Shown here: piece after piece, positions 1 through 10,468 of the stretch | Layout of the letters: every line of letters begins with the position of its first letter | Position numbering within the stretch: position 1 is the first letter of the stretch | Assembly: GCA_030272585.1 (NCBI GenBank) | Contig: BSYQ01000004.1 | Span: 4,960,001-5,024,000 of the forward strand | Length of the DNA: 64,000 bases | Reading direction: 5' to 3' | DNA from: Bryopsis sp. KO-2023 | Taxonomy: Eukaryota; Chlorophyta; Ulvophyceae; Bryopsidales; Bryopsidaceae | Program-made: the position numbers and the translations under genes | Notes under the pieces: generated by a model | Seen by the model: the letters and a program-made list of their open reading frames with translations, nothing else | Told to the model about the DNA's origin: nothing | Database searches by the model: none

Positions 1-3000
1 AGATTTGATGTGGAGTATCGAAATCGATGTCTGCATAAGGAATCCCCCCCCCCCAACCCCTTGAATCTCATGTTTGAAGGCCATCAACTCGATTTCCTGT
101 GCAAAATCCACAGCACTGGATTCGTTGCTGATTTTTTTGCATTCAGCATGTTATGTTTTTTTTCTTGGTGTGGTCAGGGTGAAAAGTTACTGCATAGATC
201 GTGGGTATGGTTGGAGCGACAGCTTGGCCAGCACCAGCTGTGGGGAAAACGAATACTACGAAGCCCTCATCGAATTCTATACCAGTAAAGAGAGGGTGAG
301 TGACCTGCTTTATAACTGTTGTTAGTTTACAAAAATAAAGTTTATAAAATAATAGTTTACCTGAATAAATCTGAATAAATAAATCTGTGTGTGTTTGGGG
401 GGGGGGGGAATTCAATCTGTAGAAGACTGAGGTTTTTTTTTTTTTCATTTCTTTGTCCTTAGATTTTCCCATATCACCTCGCACATTATGTTTGTCGAGT
501 TCTGCGGATGACCCCGTTTCGTTATTACTCGGACATTCTTTTCAACAGTCTGAAACTGGAAAAGGCTTACGACAAGATCCCGAATTTTACGGTGAGTTGC
601 CCAGAAGATGGTTTAGAAGGGTGGGTTTCCGAACCGGGAAAAAGAACAAATGGAAAAGGAATAGGCAGAAATCCACAGAGCTCTTATTACCATGGTCGTC
701 AAGCTTATTCATTTTTCGAATGCACCCCCACCTGTGTCGAGACAGGCCATTTCACCTTTCATGGTGAAAAAAGCACATGTCAGACTGATTGGGTGGAAAA
801 TAAATTCAGCAGAAAATAAATTAAGGCTTGAATGGATATTGGTTCGCTTAAGACCGTTCAAAATCCTCCCTGCTGCCACCAGTGTAAATTGTTGGTGCTG
901 GGATTCGAACGATGGACCTATTTTAGTGATTAAATCATGTGATGTTTTTTTTTCTTCTGTTTTTTCATTTGCGTTTTTTTCCTCCCCCCCCCCCAAAAAA
1001 AAAAAAATAAAAAATCATCAAGGCAGCCGACATTCTGCGAGTAGTAGGGATCGGCCGAAACGAGTACATAGCGATCTTGGATTCATGCAAAGCAAAGAAA
1101 TTGCTGTGGAGGGTGAACAAAGGGGTGGCAAAAGAAAAACTTCCTGCAGAGCCGGTCAACATTCCGATGGAGCCCTGGTGGAAGATCGGAGTTGTGAATG
1201 TAGGTAGGGAAAAGTAAACAGCAAAAAAGTGAAAAAAAGAGTTAAAATAGAGTGGAAAAGCGTGGAAAATTATGGAAAAGTGTGGGGAAAAAGTGAAAAA
1301 AGTGATAAAAAGTGAAAAAGTGAAAAAAAAGAGCGAACCCTCTCGAAGGAAAGCTTTATCCTTGTTATCTCTTGTTAGGGTTCCTTTGTCACACTTCTGT
1401 GTCATACTTTTTTTTTTTTTTTGGCCGAGGGCCTGCCACAATGACTTTTGTACTTTCAGTTTCTTGAAATTTTTTGCTTGCGGGGGTGGGGGTGGGGTTT
1501 TTTTGGCAGGTCAGTGAACAAGAGTTTCAGGGTCTGAACAACGAAGAACTGGACACGTTGCAAAATGCTTGCAACGGCTCAGGGCTTGAAGTCGGGGAAA
1601 TCGACCCGGACCTCATGAGATCGCTGTACAGGCGAGGGTTGCTTTTTTTGAGAGTGCCTGTGAGGGAGGACGACAGATTCACGATACCATCCCTCGAGGT
1701 ACTGTTTCTTCTTTTTGTTTTTTTTGTTTTTGGCTTGATTTTTTTATTTTTTATTTTTATTTTTCGCTTGATTGAAAAAGTTATTGATCCTTATCACATG
1801 TATTCTTCAAGAATTTTCGAATGATTTTTTCTTTTAATTTGAGACTGGCAGCATAGCCTTTTGCAAAATGTTCTAGAAAAAGCAACCCAAAAAAATTCTG
1901 GATGGGTTGCATTATTGGACCAACAATGATTGCACACTGTATTGTATGCGACTGTCTGTTGAAACATGCTTTTCTTTCTTTTTTTTTGTTTTTTTTGCAA
2001 AAAGAAAAAAGAAATTATTATCTCCACAGAAAAAAAGAAAAGCTGTTGAAAAAGTTACGACATATATCGAGGAGAAGTCCAGGTCGTGATAGTTGTGTGG
2101 TCATCTACAATATATACACACATATATACATTTTTTTTTACTTAATTTCAATTTCAATTTCAATTTCTTTTTTTTTTTTTCAAATGCTCAGGGGTTCGTT
2201 TCGAATCGAGATGTAGCTTCCGATGGAGTCGACCCGATGGAGAGTTTGCTGTACTCTGTTTTCGTCGCGAACAGCGAGAATGTGGCCATCGGAAATTTGG
2301 CCAGGGTGTTGAATGTGGATATCAGGGATCTGAGGGCAGCCATGTCGATAGCTTGCCGATTAGGGTTTTCCTCCAGAGTGAAAAGAGACCCCCCACAAGG
2401 TGTGAAAACGAAACAAAGCTCCAGCACCAAAAACCACCACACATGCAAATAAACTCCCACCGACCCACCCTCAAATTGAAAAAAGCACTTGCACACGCAA
2501 CCACAGAGTTCAAACGACCCTTCAAAATTGAAATGCCGGAAATGCCAACAAGCGTTTTGCATTTAGGTGTGTGTGTGTTTGTTGTTTTGAAATTTTCTTG
2601 GGTTTGGGTAGGGGACGATACATTGTCTTGTGAAAGTTTTCCTCTCAACAACGAGGGGGATGAGGCGGAATCGATGACAGACAAGGAAAGAGAAGTGGGG
2701 CCATCCTCTGGAGAGGGCAGGGCAGTGGCTCTGGTCGTGGATGCAGAAACTACATCTTATTTGATGATGGGTGCTCTATCACCAGGTTCGTTGAATATAT
2801 ATAAATATATATATTTATATGTATATAAGTATATTCTAGCGGCACTGTCAAAACATCAGAATCGTTTGAAGCGGGGGGGGAACAGGGGTGTAATTATGAC
2901 CGATGGTTTGATGGGGTTTGGTTTCAGGAGTCAAGCGACATGCTGTGACTCTGTTCGAGGCCGGAAAAGTCGCAGGGGATGAAGTGATTGCCGAACTCAT

Positions 3001-4998
3001 AGCGGAGCTTCGATCGTCCGTGATGTCTTGCATGAAGCTGGAGGGGGAAATGATCCACTTGACGAATCATGCCTCGGCCCTGGCAACAGCATTGGACTGT
3101 GCCAGAGTGAGTTGGAACAGCAGCATCCTGGATTGGTTGTTTTAATTAAAAAAAAAAGCTGTTTTGTTCCGAGATATAGGGGTTGCACAGTGGTAAGAAT
3201 GGTCTGACTTGGGAGTGAGTTTTGAAGTGCTTGACAGAAATGCATACATGCATGCATCCATGCATGTCATGATGGTAATTTGTCTCTTTTTGGAGTGCAA
3301 TTTCTTATATGTTTGCTGTGTGTTGTGCATATGCCTTCGTCAGGTCGCATCCGGGGGTCGTTCGATTGAGCTCCTCCGAAAAGAATCCCTGGTCGGCCTC
3401 GCTCCAGGCGCCATCCAAAGAGTGTTTTCACACAGCTACAAGGTGGTCCTCCCAGTCACCCCTTTGCCTGGAGATCCTCTGCCATTGATCTCCGGTGGGG
3501 TTTCCCCGGTTTACTTCGGGCCCTCTGGCCCCGTGGCTTCCCCGTGGTTTCAGTTAGCCATGTATCAAAGCGTCAGACAAGGACCGGTGTCGATCGTGTT
3601 CATGCGGGGTCAGGTGGGTGGTAAAAAAAGGCACTCCCAAAACCCAACAGGGCTCATGCACTTGCCATCGACCCCAGCCCTCCGATGGAAATCTGAAAAG
3701 AAGATTGCCGGAAGTGCTGAGTGCGATTGTTTGTTCCAAGTCAGAGGGTCCATGAGCTTCCCTCGATCATCAACACATGCAGCCTGGCATTCCTGCGCGT
3801 CTGGGGGCCGGTGTCAAAATTTCCAGTGGTGGTGGGGCAGCCGTTTCTGTTACATTACCTGAACACGCTGCTGAAGACCAATGCCGTGATGTTGCAGCCC
3901 CTGTGCTCCGACGCTCTGGGATCAGATGGGAAAATCGAAGAAAATGCCTTGGTGGATGTTCCGCTGCCTTTCAGCGTGTCCAGTGAGGAAGGCCGTCATT
4001 GGGCAAAAGGTATGATTTTTTTAAAGGAAAAACAAGTTTAATTTTTTTTGGTTACTTTTTTTTTCCCCGAGATTGTGTTTCGTGTGTCGGGTTTTTCCCG
4101 TCAAAACAAAATTGGGTTGCAGTCATGATTGAGAGGCGGTGTGGAGTTGTAGGATTTTACATGGGCTCAGGGGAGGAAGTTCAGATCGGGGTCCCATCGA
4201 ATCTAGAAGCTGCCATCCAGGAAATAGGATTGGATAGATCTATTGGGTTTCTGCGCATGATGCATTTACAAAATCTGGGCGAAGCTTCAGAGGTGGGGTC
4301 CAGCAGGTTTTGCTTCCTTCGGAGGAGGAAATTAAATTTCTTAAACACCGTAGATTCTGTTGTTGATGTGACCAGTCTCACAACGAGCTTAATAGTAGCC
4401 TTAACACATGCAATTGATCTCAGATTTTTGCTTGCTTGGGGGATGGTGGGGGTGGGTTTTAGAAAGGGGGTTGGAGGGGTGGAATTCAAATTGGTTCATC
4501 ATTCGTGGGTTTGCTTTTTGTAAATATGCATGCATCTTTTAGCATGCGTATGATCATAAATATGCATGCATATTTGACGTGCATGTGATCGTAAATATGC
4601 ATGCATTTTTGACATGCATGGGATCGTGAATATGAATGCAGGATGACTGGGTTCCGATAGAAGTGCATGTCGGGCTGCCAATCCATGCAGTCGGTCTATG
4701 TGGGCAAGTGTGTAGAGTCGCTGGGGAGCAAAAGCTCCTGGACACAGACAACCAAATCCTGCAAGTCACGATCCAGCACAAACGCAAGGAACTGTTGGAA
4801 GACATCATGTGGGAGTATGGAGCCAGTTGGGGTCCAGAGAGGGGCGATAGGTCGAAAGCTGCAGCCCTTCCTGCCTGCAATTTTATGTTCGATGGGAAAA
4901 AATTAGGTCGTATGGACTTCGGGGATTGCCTCCAAGGATCAGGGTTGAACCTTCAAGGGGGTGCAAAACCGATTCGGCCGGACACTGTAGTAGCATGA
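1..4998 (+). CDS. FAM91: FAM91 family protein (FAM91A1-like), 5' partial
   Basis: Exons by splice signal and frame: 1-32 (partial), 178-295, 463-591, 1023-1199, 1510-1698, 2192-2399, 2612-2785, 2928-3106, 3344-3613, 3745-4009, 4123-4292, 4642-4998. All joins keep phase, giving about 755 residues; animal FAM91A1 has about 840, so the N terminus lies left of the window. Recognisable family blocks are IFPYHLAHYV, FRYYSDIL, PNFTAADILRVVGIGRNEYI, EPWWKIG, GFVSNRD with LLYSVFV, RHAVTLFEAGK, QGPVSIVFMRG and a C-terminal DDWVPIEVHVGLP block. FAM91A1 is known as a WDR11-complex subunit acting in tethering of endosome-derived vesicles at the trans-Golgi; the same role here is inferred. The first visible intron (33-177) seems to have a GC donor. 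Identity is firm; the first exon and exact ends of weaker exons are less so. Confidence 0.9.
4522..4641 (+). repeat. Intronic minisatellite running into the last FAM91 acceptor
   Basis: Three units of 35-36 bp, each starting AAATATGCATGCAT, begin at 4522, 4558 and 4593. A diverged partial fourth copy from 4628 ends in GAATGCAG, whose AG is the 3' splice site of the last FAM91 exon. Every unit carries one or more TGCATG hexamers. Confidence 0.85.
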
Positions 4999-6146
4999 TT
5001 ATTTGCTGCTCTGTCCTGTGATTTGTTGCTGGGTTGGGTATCTGAGAAGAGTGAGGTGGGGGGGAAAGGGGGAGGCATTTCCCCCTTTAAACCACATGAG
5101 GTGGCCGGGTTTTTCAAATAGTGGAGTCGAAAGGGTATTGAAGGCTGGGTTGGAGAGAGATGATGGAAGTTGGAATATTGCAAGCTATTCATCTCTGGCC
5201 GGTTTGCTTGGGTTTTATTGTGATATCGAGGGGAAAATGTATCAAATCGAGCAACGTCAATTTTGCAAGTTATCAAATCGTTTTCTGGGCAAGGAGTTTG
5301 TCTGAACATTAGCTAACAGACAGTTGCATCCAGATGGATGGTGTTTTGCTAACCCGCATCATGAAAGCAAGTTCAAGATGATGAAGCCCCAGCAGGGGTG
5401 ATGAGGCAGCACTGTTAACAATACACTGTTTTACCCTGTTTTACCGCTATGGCAGACTCTCCTTTTTCTGAAAAAAGTATGTATGAGCTGTAGAGGAAGA
5501 ATCAGCTCATACATACTTTTTTGAGAAAAAGAATCGCACAAGCAATCATAAAAACGAGTTGAACAGGAAGAAGAAGAAGAACTAAACAAACAGCAGTTAG
5601 TCCACTGTTTCCAGCTGTCTCCGCATTCCATCATCATTGGGGTTTGTGGGCTCTTTGTTAACTGGAAAAGTGTAGTTAAGTGCTCTTTGCCACTGGTGGT
5701 GGTTAAAGTGACACAAACATCTTTGTAGATAAAACTCAAAAAACACACTGTCGTTCTTCAGTAAAGCGATGAAGTCGACCCAAACACTCGGGGATCAGAA
5801 GCAAGTTCCGTTTGGTACGATTCTTACATTTATCCTGGTCCTTTTCGAGTACTACCTATATTTTTTGAAAGCCTGCAAAATCCATATCTCTAACCCCCTA
5901 TATTTTTAGTGCATACACATTTCTTCTACTTCCCAATCCCTCCATTTCCATTTGTTCTTCTCGCTACGATGTTCGAATGTGCTTACTCTCTGCACAACCC
6001 CAGAACCCCCCCTGTGTCAGCCCAACAAGCAAAATTTGCAGTCTGATAGAGAAACTGTTCCCCCCAAAAAACATTCAACCTCCAACCTCCCATGAATTTG
6101 GAGCATCGACACCACGAGGGCTGCATTTCGATTTCTTGGTGTGGTT
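4999..6146. other. Intergenic region between convergent genes
   Basis: FAM91 ends on the left and the membrane-protein gene ends on the right, so both 3' flanks lie here. No reading frame shows family similarity or splice-supported extension. The only clear structure is the long inverted repeat at 5462-5531. The rest is simple AT-rich and CT-rich sequence. Confidence 0.6.
5462..5531. repeat. Long perfect inverted repeat (hairpin)
   Basis: Arms 5471-5490 and 5503-5522 are perfect 20-bp reverse complements around a 12-base loop. Past one mismatch (5470/5523) the pairing continues for 8 bp (5462-5469 with 5524-5531), a 29-bp stem with one mismatch. It could be a short foldback element or a small-RNA precursor; the sequence cannot decide. 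Confidence 0.85.
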
Positions 6147-6539
6147 TCAATATTCTGGATCGGTTTGAGGCAATCGAGACACTGGGGTCATGAAGTTGCT
6201 GTTGGATGGCTCAGGGAGGTTTTTCATTTCTTCTCTTTTTCGTTCTTCTTCTTCGTCTTCATTGGTTTCTGAATCAACCTCCGAATTGGTTTCCGAATCG
6301 CTGGACAGAAAGGCCATCTAAAAACACACACCATGTCGATCGATATTCGCTATTCACTGAGAAAACACTGGCATAAAAAGAAAAGAAAAGAAAAAATCCA
6401 TCCTCATTCAGAAAATGTACAAAAAATATGTGGGAAAACATGGACCAAAAAAAATGCTCAAGAGCAAGAGCAGGTTTTTTTAATTCAGTGTACAAAAGCA
6501 GGTTTTTGACCACATTATGGTGAATATTTCTTCCTGCCC

Positions 6540-6570
<31 letters not shown>

Positions 6571-7647
6571 CTGAAAAAGAAGAGCCACAAACATCTGAAA
6601 CTTTAATCGACATTCCCCTCACCTTCTCTGATTTATGATATTCTTGGATTCGAAAAAGGACCAGCATGGCAAAAAACACCCTCACAAGAATGGCAAGACC
6701 TTCTATCAGAAAATGGGGTTGAGCTTCGAACGGATCGTCGGCACCGGACGCTTTGGAGGCATTGTACATGGCAACGGGCAGCGATGTCAGCAAAAACACC
6801 CCCCAAGCCATATCATCCATCGCACCTCCCGAAGTGACATACACTGGAGCCACAAAACGCTGTCAGCTCCACCGAATACATGTGTGGAGGAGGATTGGAA
6901 CACAATTAGTCAAAAGGAAGCTTTTATATATATACATGTGCATACATTTTTTTATTTTTTTTTTGAAATTGAAATTATATACACAAATCCAAAAGGGCAA
7001 GTGCCGGCCGGCCGTTCAGGAAATGTGTTACGGGCTGAGTCTTAACAGCGAACGCCACCCTGTCAAAACCCCCAATGTATATGAATGAATGTTCGCTTTA
7101 CTTTAAGATCAACTTGCCCATTTATAATATATAATATAATATAATATATTATATTATATTATATATACATAATATTAGTGCATTAACCGAACACTCAACC
7201 CCAATGTGACATTTTTCCATGCCGGAGATTTTTCTTCACAGAGTATCGAAAAAGCAGCAAATTTAGCTCACGAGCAGGAATGGTGAAGGCGGGCAAGGAC
7301 GACAGCTGAATGTAAAGCGGCACTCGCCACCTGTCCCTGTCGATATATTCTTTGACGGCCGCCTGCACTCTTTCTGGAACCTTTTCCCCGATTTGAAAAC
7401 GCCTGCGGAGCGCCACGGAAAAAACATTACGCCAGACTGAACGTTCGGCGAGGGAAAACAACACCACCAAGATTTCGACATTGCCGCATTCTTGTAAGGT
7501 GTACGTAACCCACCACGAAGCAACGCACCTCGCGAGGGGCTCTATCGCACCCATGCACACGCATCTCGTCACCAACGCGACGACCAGCCCGCAGAGAGGC
7601 CCCAACCACGAGCCTGCCACTCTGTCGACAACGTCCTGGACTGTCAT
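6147..7647 (-). CDS. Multi-pass membrane protein of unknown function
   Basis: Three exons on the minus strand: 7647-7240, 6859-6623 and 6317-6147, joined in phase 0 (donors GTGAAG and GTGAGG, acceptors CTGACAG and TTTTTAG). The product is 271 residues if translation starts at the ATG at 7647; the frame stays open upstream, so an earlier start or 5' exon is possible. Hydrophobic stretches include GPLCGLVVALVTRCVCMGAI and ILVVLFSLA in exon 1 and MAWGVFLLTSLPVAMY and ILVRVFFAMLVLF in exon 2. The last exon is short, acidic and hydrophilic (run of D/E followed by KR) and ends ...QTDPEY. I do not recognise the family. The gene is convergent with FAM91 and shares strand with the transporter upstream. 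Confidence 0.6.
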
Positions 7648-8414
7648 GATGGCGCTGCTCGAAACTGTGCTTCTCAGCAGAAACTCCACCCAGTGAAGAG
7701 ATGGACGAACAGTGAAGAGGGTTCCTTGCAGGCCACATGGCAACTCACCCGGGATGCCAGAAACTGGGACGATGTTCCCCGACCCCTATGTCGGACATAC
7801 AAAAATCTGGTCCCACTCTCCATCTTTTACCTTGTATTACTCTGGCATTATGGGGGGTGATGGCCTCTTTTTGCTGTAATTGATTGATTGATTGAACTCT
7901 CCATCTTTTGAATATTTTTCGCTGTTGTGATTTACCCTTGAAAGAAAAGGGGGTTTGGGGTCGACAGGTGCTGAAAAACTGTACTTCAAAACATTTCTGC
8001 TTTTCTTTTTGGGATTTTTTCACGACCATTCAACTCCATTGCTCCTCTATCTCAACAGGTTTTATTGGATGGTACAAACCATCCAATCATTCAAGCATCA
8101 GCCCGGGCTCGGTTGGAAAAAACACTTCCTTGGCCAAGGTGTCATATGAAATACTTCGGAATAAAAAAAGCAATATGTCAGATATAATGAGCAACCCCCC
8201 ACCCCCCAGAAATCACCAACCCTGTGCAAAAAAACTCTGGTCAAGATCCTTGTTTTTACAAACAAAAAAATGAAACAAAAAATACCAAAAGCAAATTGAG
8301 GGAAACACCCAAACAAGAAAAAAAAAAACGCACGGAAAAAATGTTTGGATTAGTCCCTCACCCCCAACTTCTTTTTTTTTTTCTTTCTTTTTTCTTCAAG
8401 AGAGAAAAAAAAAA
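7648..8414. other. Spacer between two minus-strand genes
   Basis: It holds the putative 5' end of the membrane-protein gene and the 3' flank of the transporter gene. A donor-like GGGTGAGTT lies at the right place (near 7744) to end an untranslated 5' exon of the membrane-protein gene. Nothing else is supported; the region near 8280-8410 is A- and T-run rich. Confidence 0.4.
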
Positions 8415-9920
8415 TCAAACACTTCTTCGCCGTTTTCTTAAAGAATTCGACACCAAGTCGTACCCTTTCACCACCACAACTGAAGCTGCCCCCACGCCGA
8501 ATCCGATGGCCGTATTGCTGGTGGCAAACACCGAGCTGGCCGTGATCAACATGAGGCCCACTCCCCTGGCCCCCTTCTCAGACTTGCAACACCCCGCCAA
8601 CTCCACCCCCGAAAACAGCAGCATGGCCCCCATGAGAGGCTCAGGAAATGCTTTCAGCAACGAAAAGAGGGACGACCCGAACACCAACCCCAACACAAGC
8701 TTGACCAATCCTAGGAAAACCGGAGCAGCCCCAGTCCTTGCCCCAAATCGGGCCTGCGCAGCCAGCCCCCCCGCACCATGACAGCAAGGCATAACCCCAA
8801 ACCAAGAGCCCACGATGTTCATCAACCCCACGCTAAAAGCGACCGAATTCGGACTGGCTGGGTTGTCGGGGAACAGATCCGAAGAGAGCTTGCACACTGC
8901 AACGACCGAATTCAGGGTCGTCAGAGGGAGCTGAGGCAAACCGCCCCTCAGCAATCCGGTCTTGACCTCCTCCCAGGTGGGGAGGATGATCGAGAAGCCG
9001 CTGGGGCCGAGGCTCAGGTCTTTCGCAACAGAAGGATGGAAGGCGAAAGTCAACACGATCCCCACCACCACCATGATCAAAGCTCCGGGAGCCCGGCGAT
9101 GTCCACCTGACTGACTGCAACAAGGAATCCCAGAATCGGCCTGTTTGCCTGTTTGTTCACCGGCAGAAGGATCCCCACTCCTGGTTTCAGCTACCCTCAC
9201 CCCCTCCGCTGAATCCCCCATTTTGGTCAATTCCACCCCTGGCTTCTCCTCTGACTGGGTTTCTTCCGTGGTTGTGGGCAAACCATCTGGTTTGCATTCC
9301 TCCGACTCCAATCTGATCGATGAATCTGTGGGCATGGTGGTGACTAGAATAAACACGATTCCCACGATGCCCAGTATCAAACCGTCAGTTCCGGTCCCGG
9401 TCCAGTCCCTCCAGTCCTTGCCTTCCTTGTCAGTGTACAACGCCAGTCTCACCCCTCGTATCGCCAGTTTCAACCCCACTCCCAACTGAATGCCCCTCAC
9501 CAGCGACAAAGGCACCAAACGATTGAAAGCGTCCATCAGCCCGGTCACACCGAGTATCAACACCACCGCGCTGACGCCCAGTCCGGCAACGGCGATTTCC
9601 GGAACCGTCAGCGGCTCCTCGCTGAGGGCGACGGCGGAAATCGTTTTCATGGGTTGAACGGGCATGGGTATTCCGAACTGCAAGCCCGTGACGATGTTGT
9701 ACACGCCTGTGGCGACGAGAGTCGCGCCCAGGTCCAATCCCACGGCCTGCACAAGTCCAACCAACAAAGGCAAAAACGTCCCCAGGTCCCCCAGGGCGCC
9801 ACTCACCTCGCTCAGCGTTAGCTCCCGAGGAAAGCTCTTGATACGGCTCCATACCGTCGCGAGCATTGCGGGAGAAAGTCGCCGAAGCGCTCGTGTTCGC
9901 GCGAAATGAGGGAAAGCCAT
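8415..9920 (-). CDS. MOT1: MOT1-type molybdate transporter
   Basis: An intronless frame of 501 residues from the ATG at 9920. It has the diagnostic MOT1/SULTR5 blocks in order: LGDLGTFLPLLVGL, FGIPMPVQPMKTISAVALSE, LVRGIQLGVGLKLAIRG, a hydrophilic loop of about 90 residues rich in E, T and G, then GGLPQLPLTTLNSVVAVCKL and MPCCHGAGGLAAQARFGART near the C terminus. Members lack the STAS domain of ordinary sulfate transporters, and none is seen here. In Chlamydomonas and Arabidopsis the family takes up or redistributes molybdate for molybdenum cofactor enzymes; the same role is expected. The frame stays open upstream to about 10016 without an ATG, and an ACTG/GTGAGT donor at 10017 suggests an untranslated 5' exon. 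Confidence 0.93.
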   Translation of the reverse strand: MAFPHFARTRALRRLSPAMLATVWSRIKSFPRELTLSEVSGALGDLGTFLPLLVGLVQAVGLDLGATLVATGVYNIVTGLQFGIPMPVQPMKTISAVALSEEPLTVPEIAVAGLGVSAVVLILGVTGLMDAFNRLVPLSLVRGIQLGVGLKLAIRGVRLALYTDKEGKDWRDWTGTGTDGLILGIVGIVFILVTTMPTDSSIRLESEECKPDGLPTTTEETQSEEKPGVELTKMGDSAEGVRVAETRSGDPSAGEQTGKQADSGIPCCSQSGGHRRAPGALIMVVVGIVLTFAFHPSVAKDLSLGPSGFSIILPTWEEVKTGLLRGGLPQLPLTTLNSVVAVCKLSSDLFPDNPASPNSVAFSVGLMNIVGSWFGVMPCCHGAGGLAAQARFGARTGAAPVFLGLVKLVLGLVFGSSLFSLLKAFPEPLMGAMLLFSGVELAGCCKSEKGARGVGLMLITASSVFATSNTAIGFGVGAASVVVVKGYDLVSNSLRKRRRSV

Positions 9921-10468
9921 TGACAGGAGGGGCCAGTTTTTTCGACAAGAGCCCGTCAGCCATGCACCCTTCGCCCCTATGTCAGCAAAATGACAAAGGG
10001 CTGCATCCAAACTCACCAGTTACATGAAGGAAGAGATGGGTTTGGTTGCAGTTACGATTTACTGGAGGAGTGCTTGAGGAGCATGCAATTCAATCCAGTA
10101 GCGGCCAAAATAATCCACATATTCTTGGTTTGATATGGAGTGTGGGGTAGGGCAAATGACAGTGTGCATGACTTGGGAGGGAGTGTCGAAAAGCGGCAAA
10201 ACTGGATCTTACATGAATGACATGAAGGATCAAAACGAAAGAAACAGCAGCAAAGAGTTGCCAGACAGCCTGAGGGCCTGCAATCCATCTCAGCTTTTAC
10301 GACTGTAGAAATCTGCCCAAACACTTGAAAACCCCTTTAACTTCTTCCAATCCCTAAACTCACCATGGATTTGTTCAGTTTCTTCATCCCACGCAAACCT
10401 AAATCAAACTCCCTGAACAATGTCAAAAAAGAAACGAAAAAACCCCCCGAAAAAGAAACGAGAAAAAT
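9921..10468. other. Spacer between transporter and condensin genes
   Basis: It contains the 5' leader of the transporter (possible short intron about 10016-9977 on the minus strand, GTGAGT to CATAG) and the 3' flank of the condensin gene. I see no further coding sequence. Confidence 0.4.

Noticed and set aside
880-925. tRNA-like GGGATTCGAAC on the minus strand in a FAM91 intron
   Set aside because: The bases flanking the T loop do not pair as a T stem and no acceptor stem is found; at most a decayed tRNA-derived repeat.
9430-9963. 177-codon minus frame overlapping the transporter
   Set aside because: It is the alternative frame of the MOT1 gene and lacks membrane or family features.
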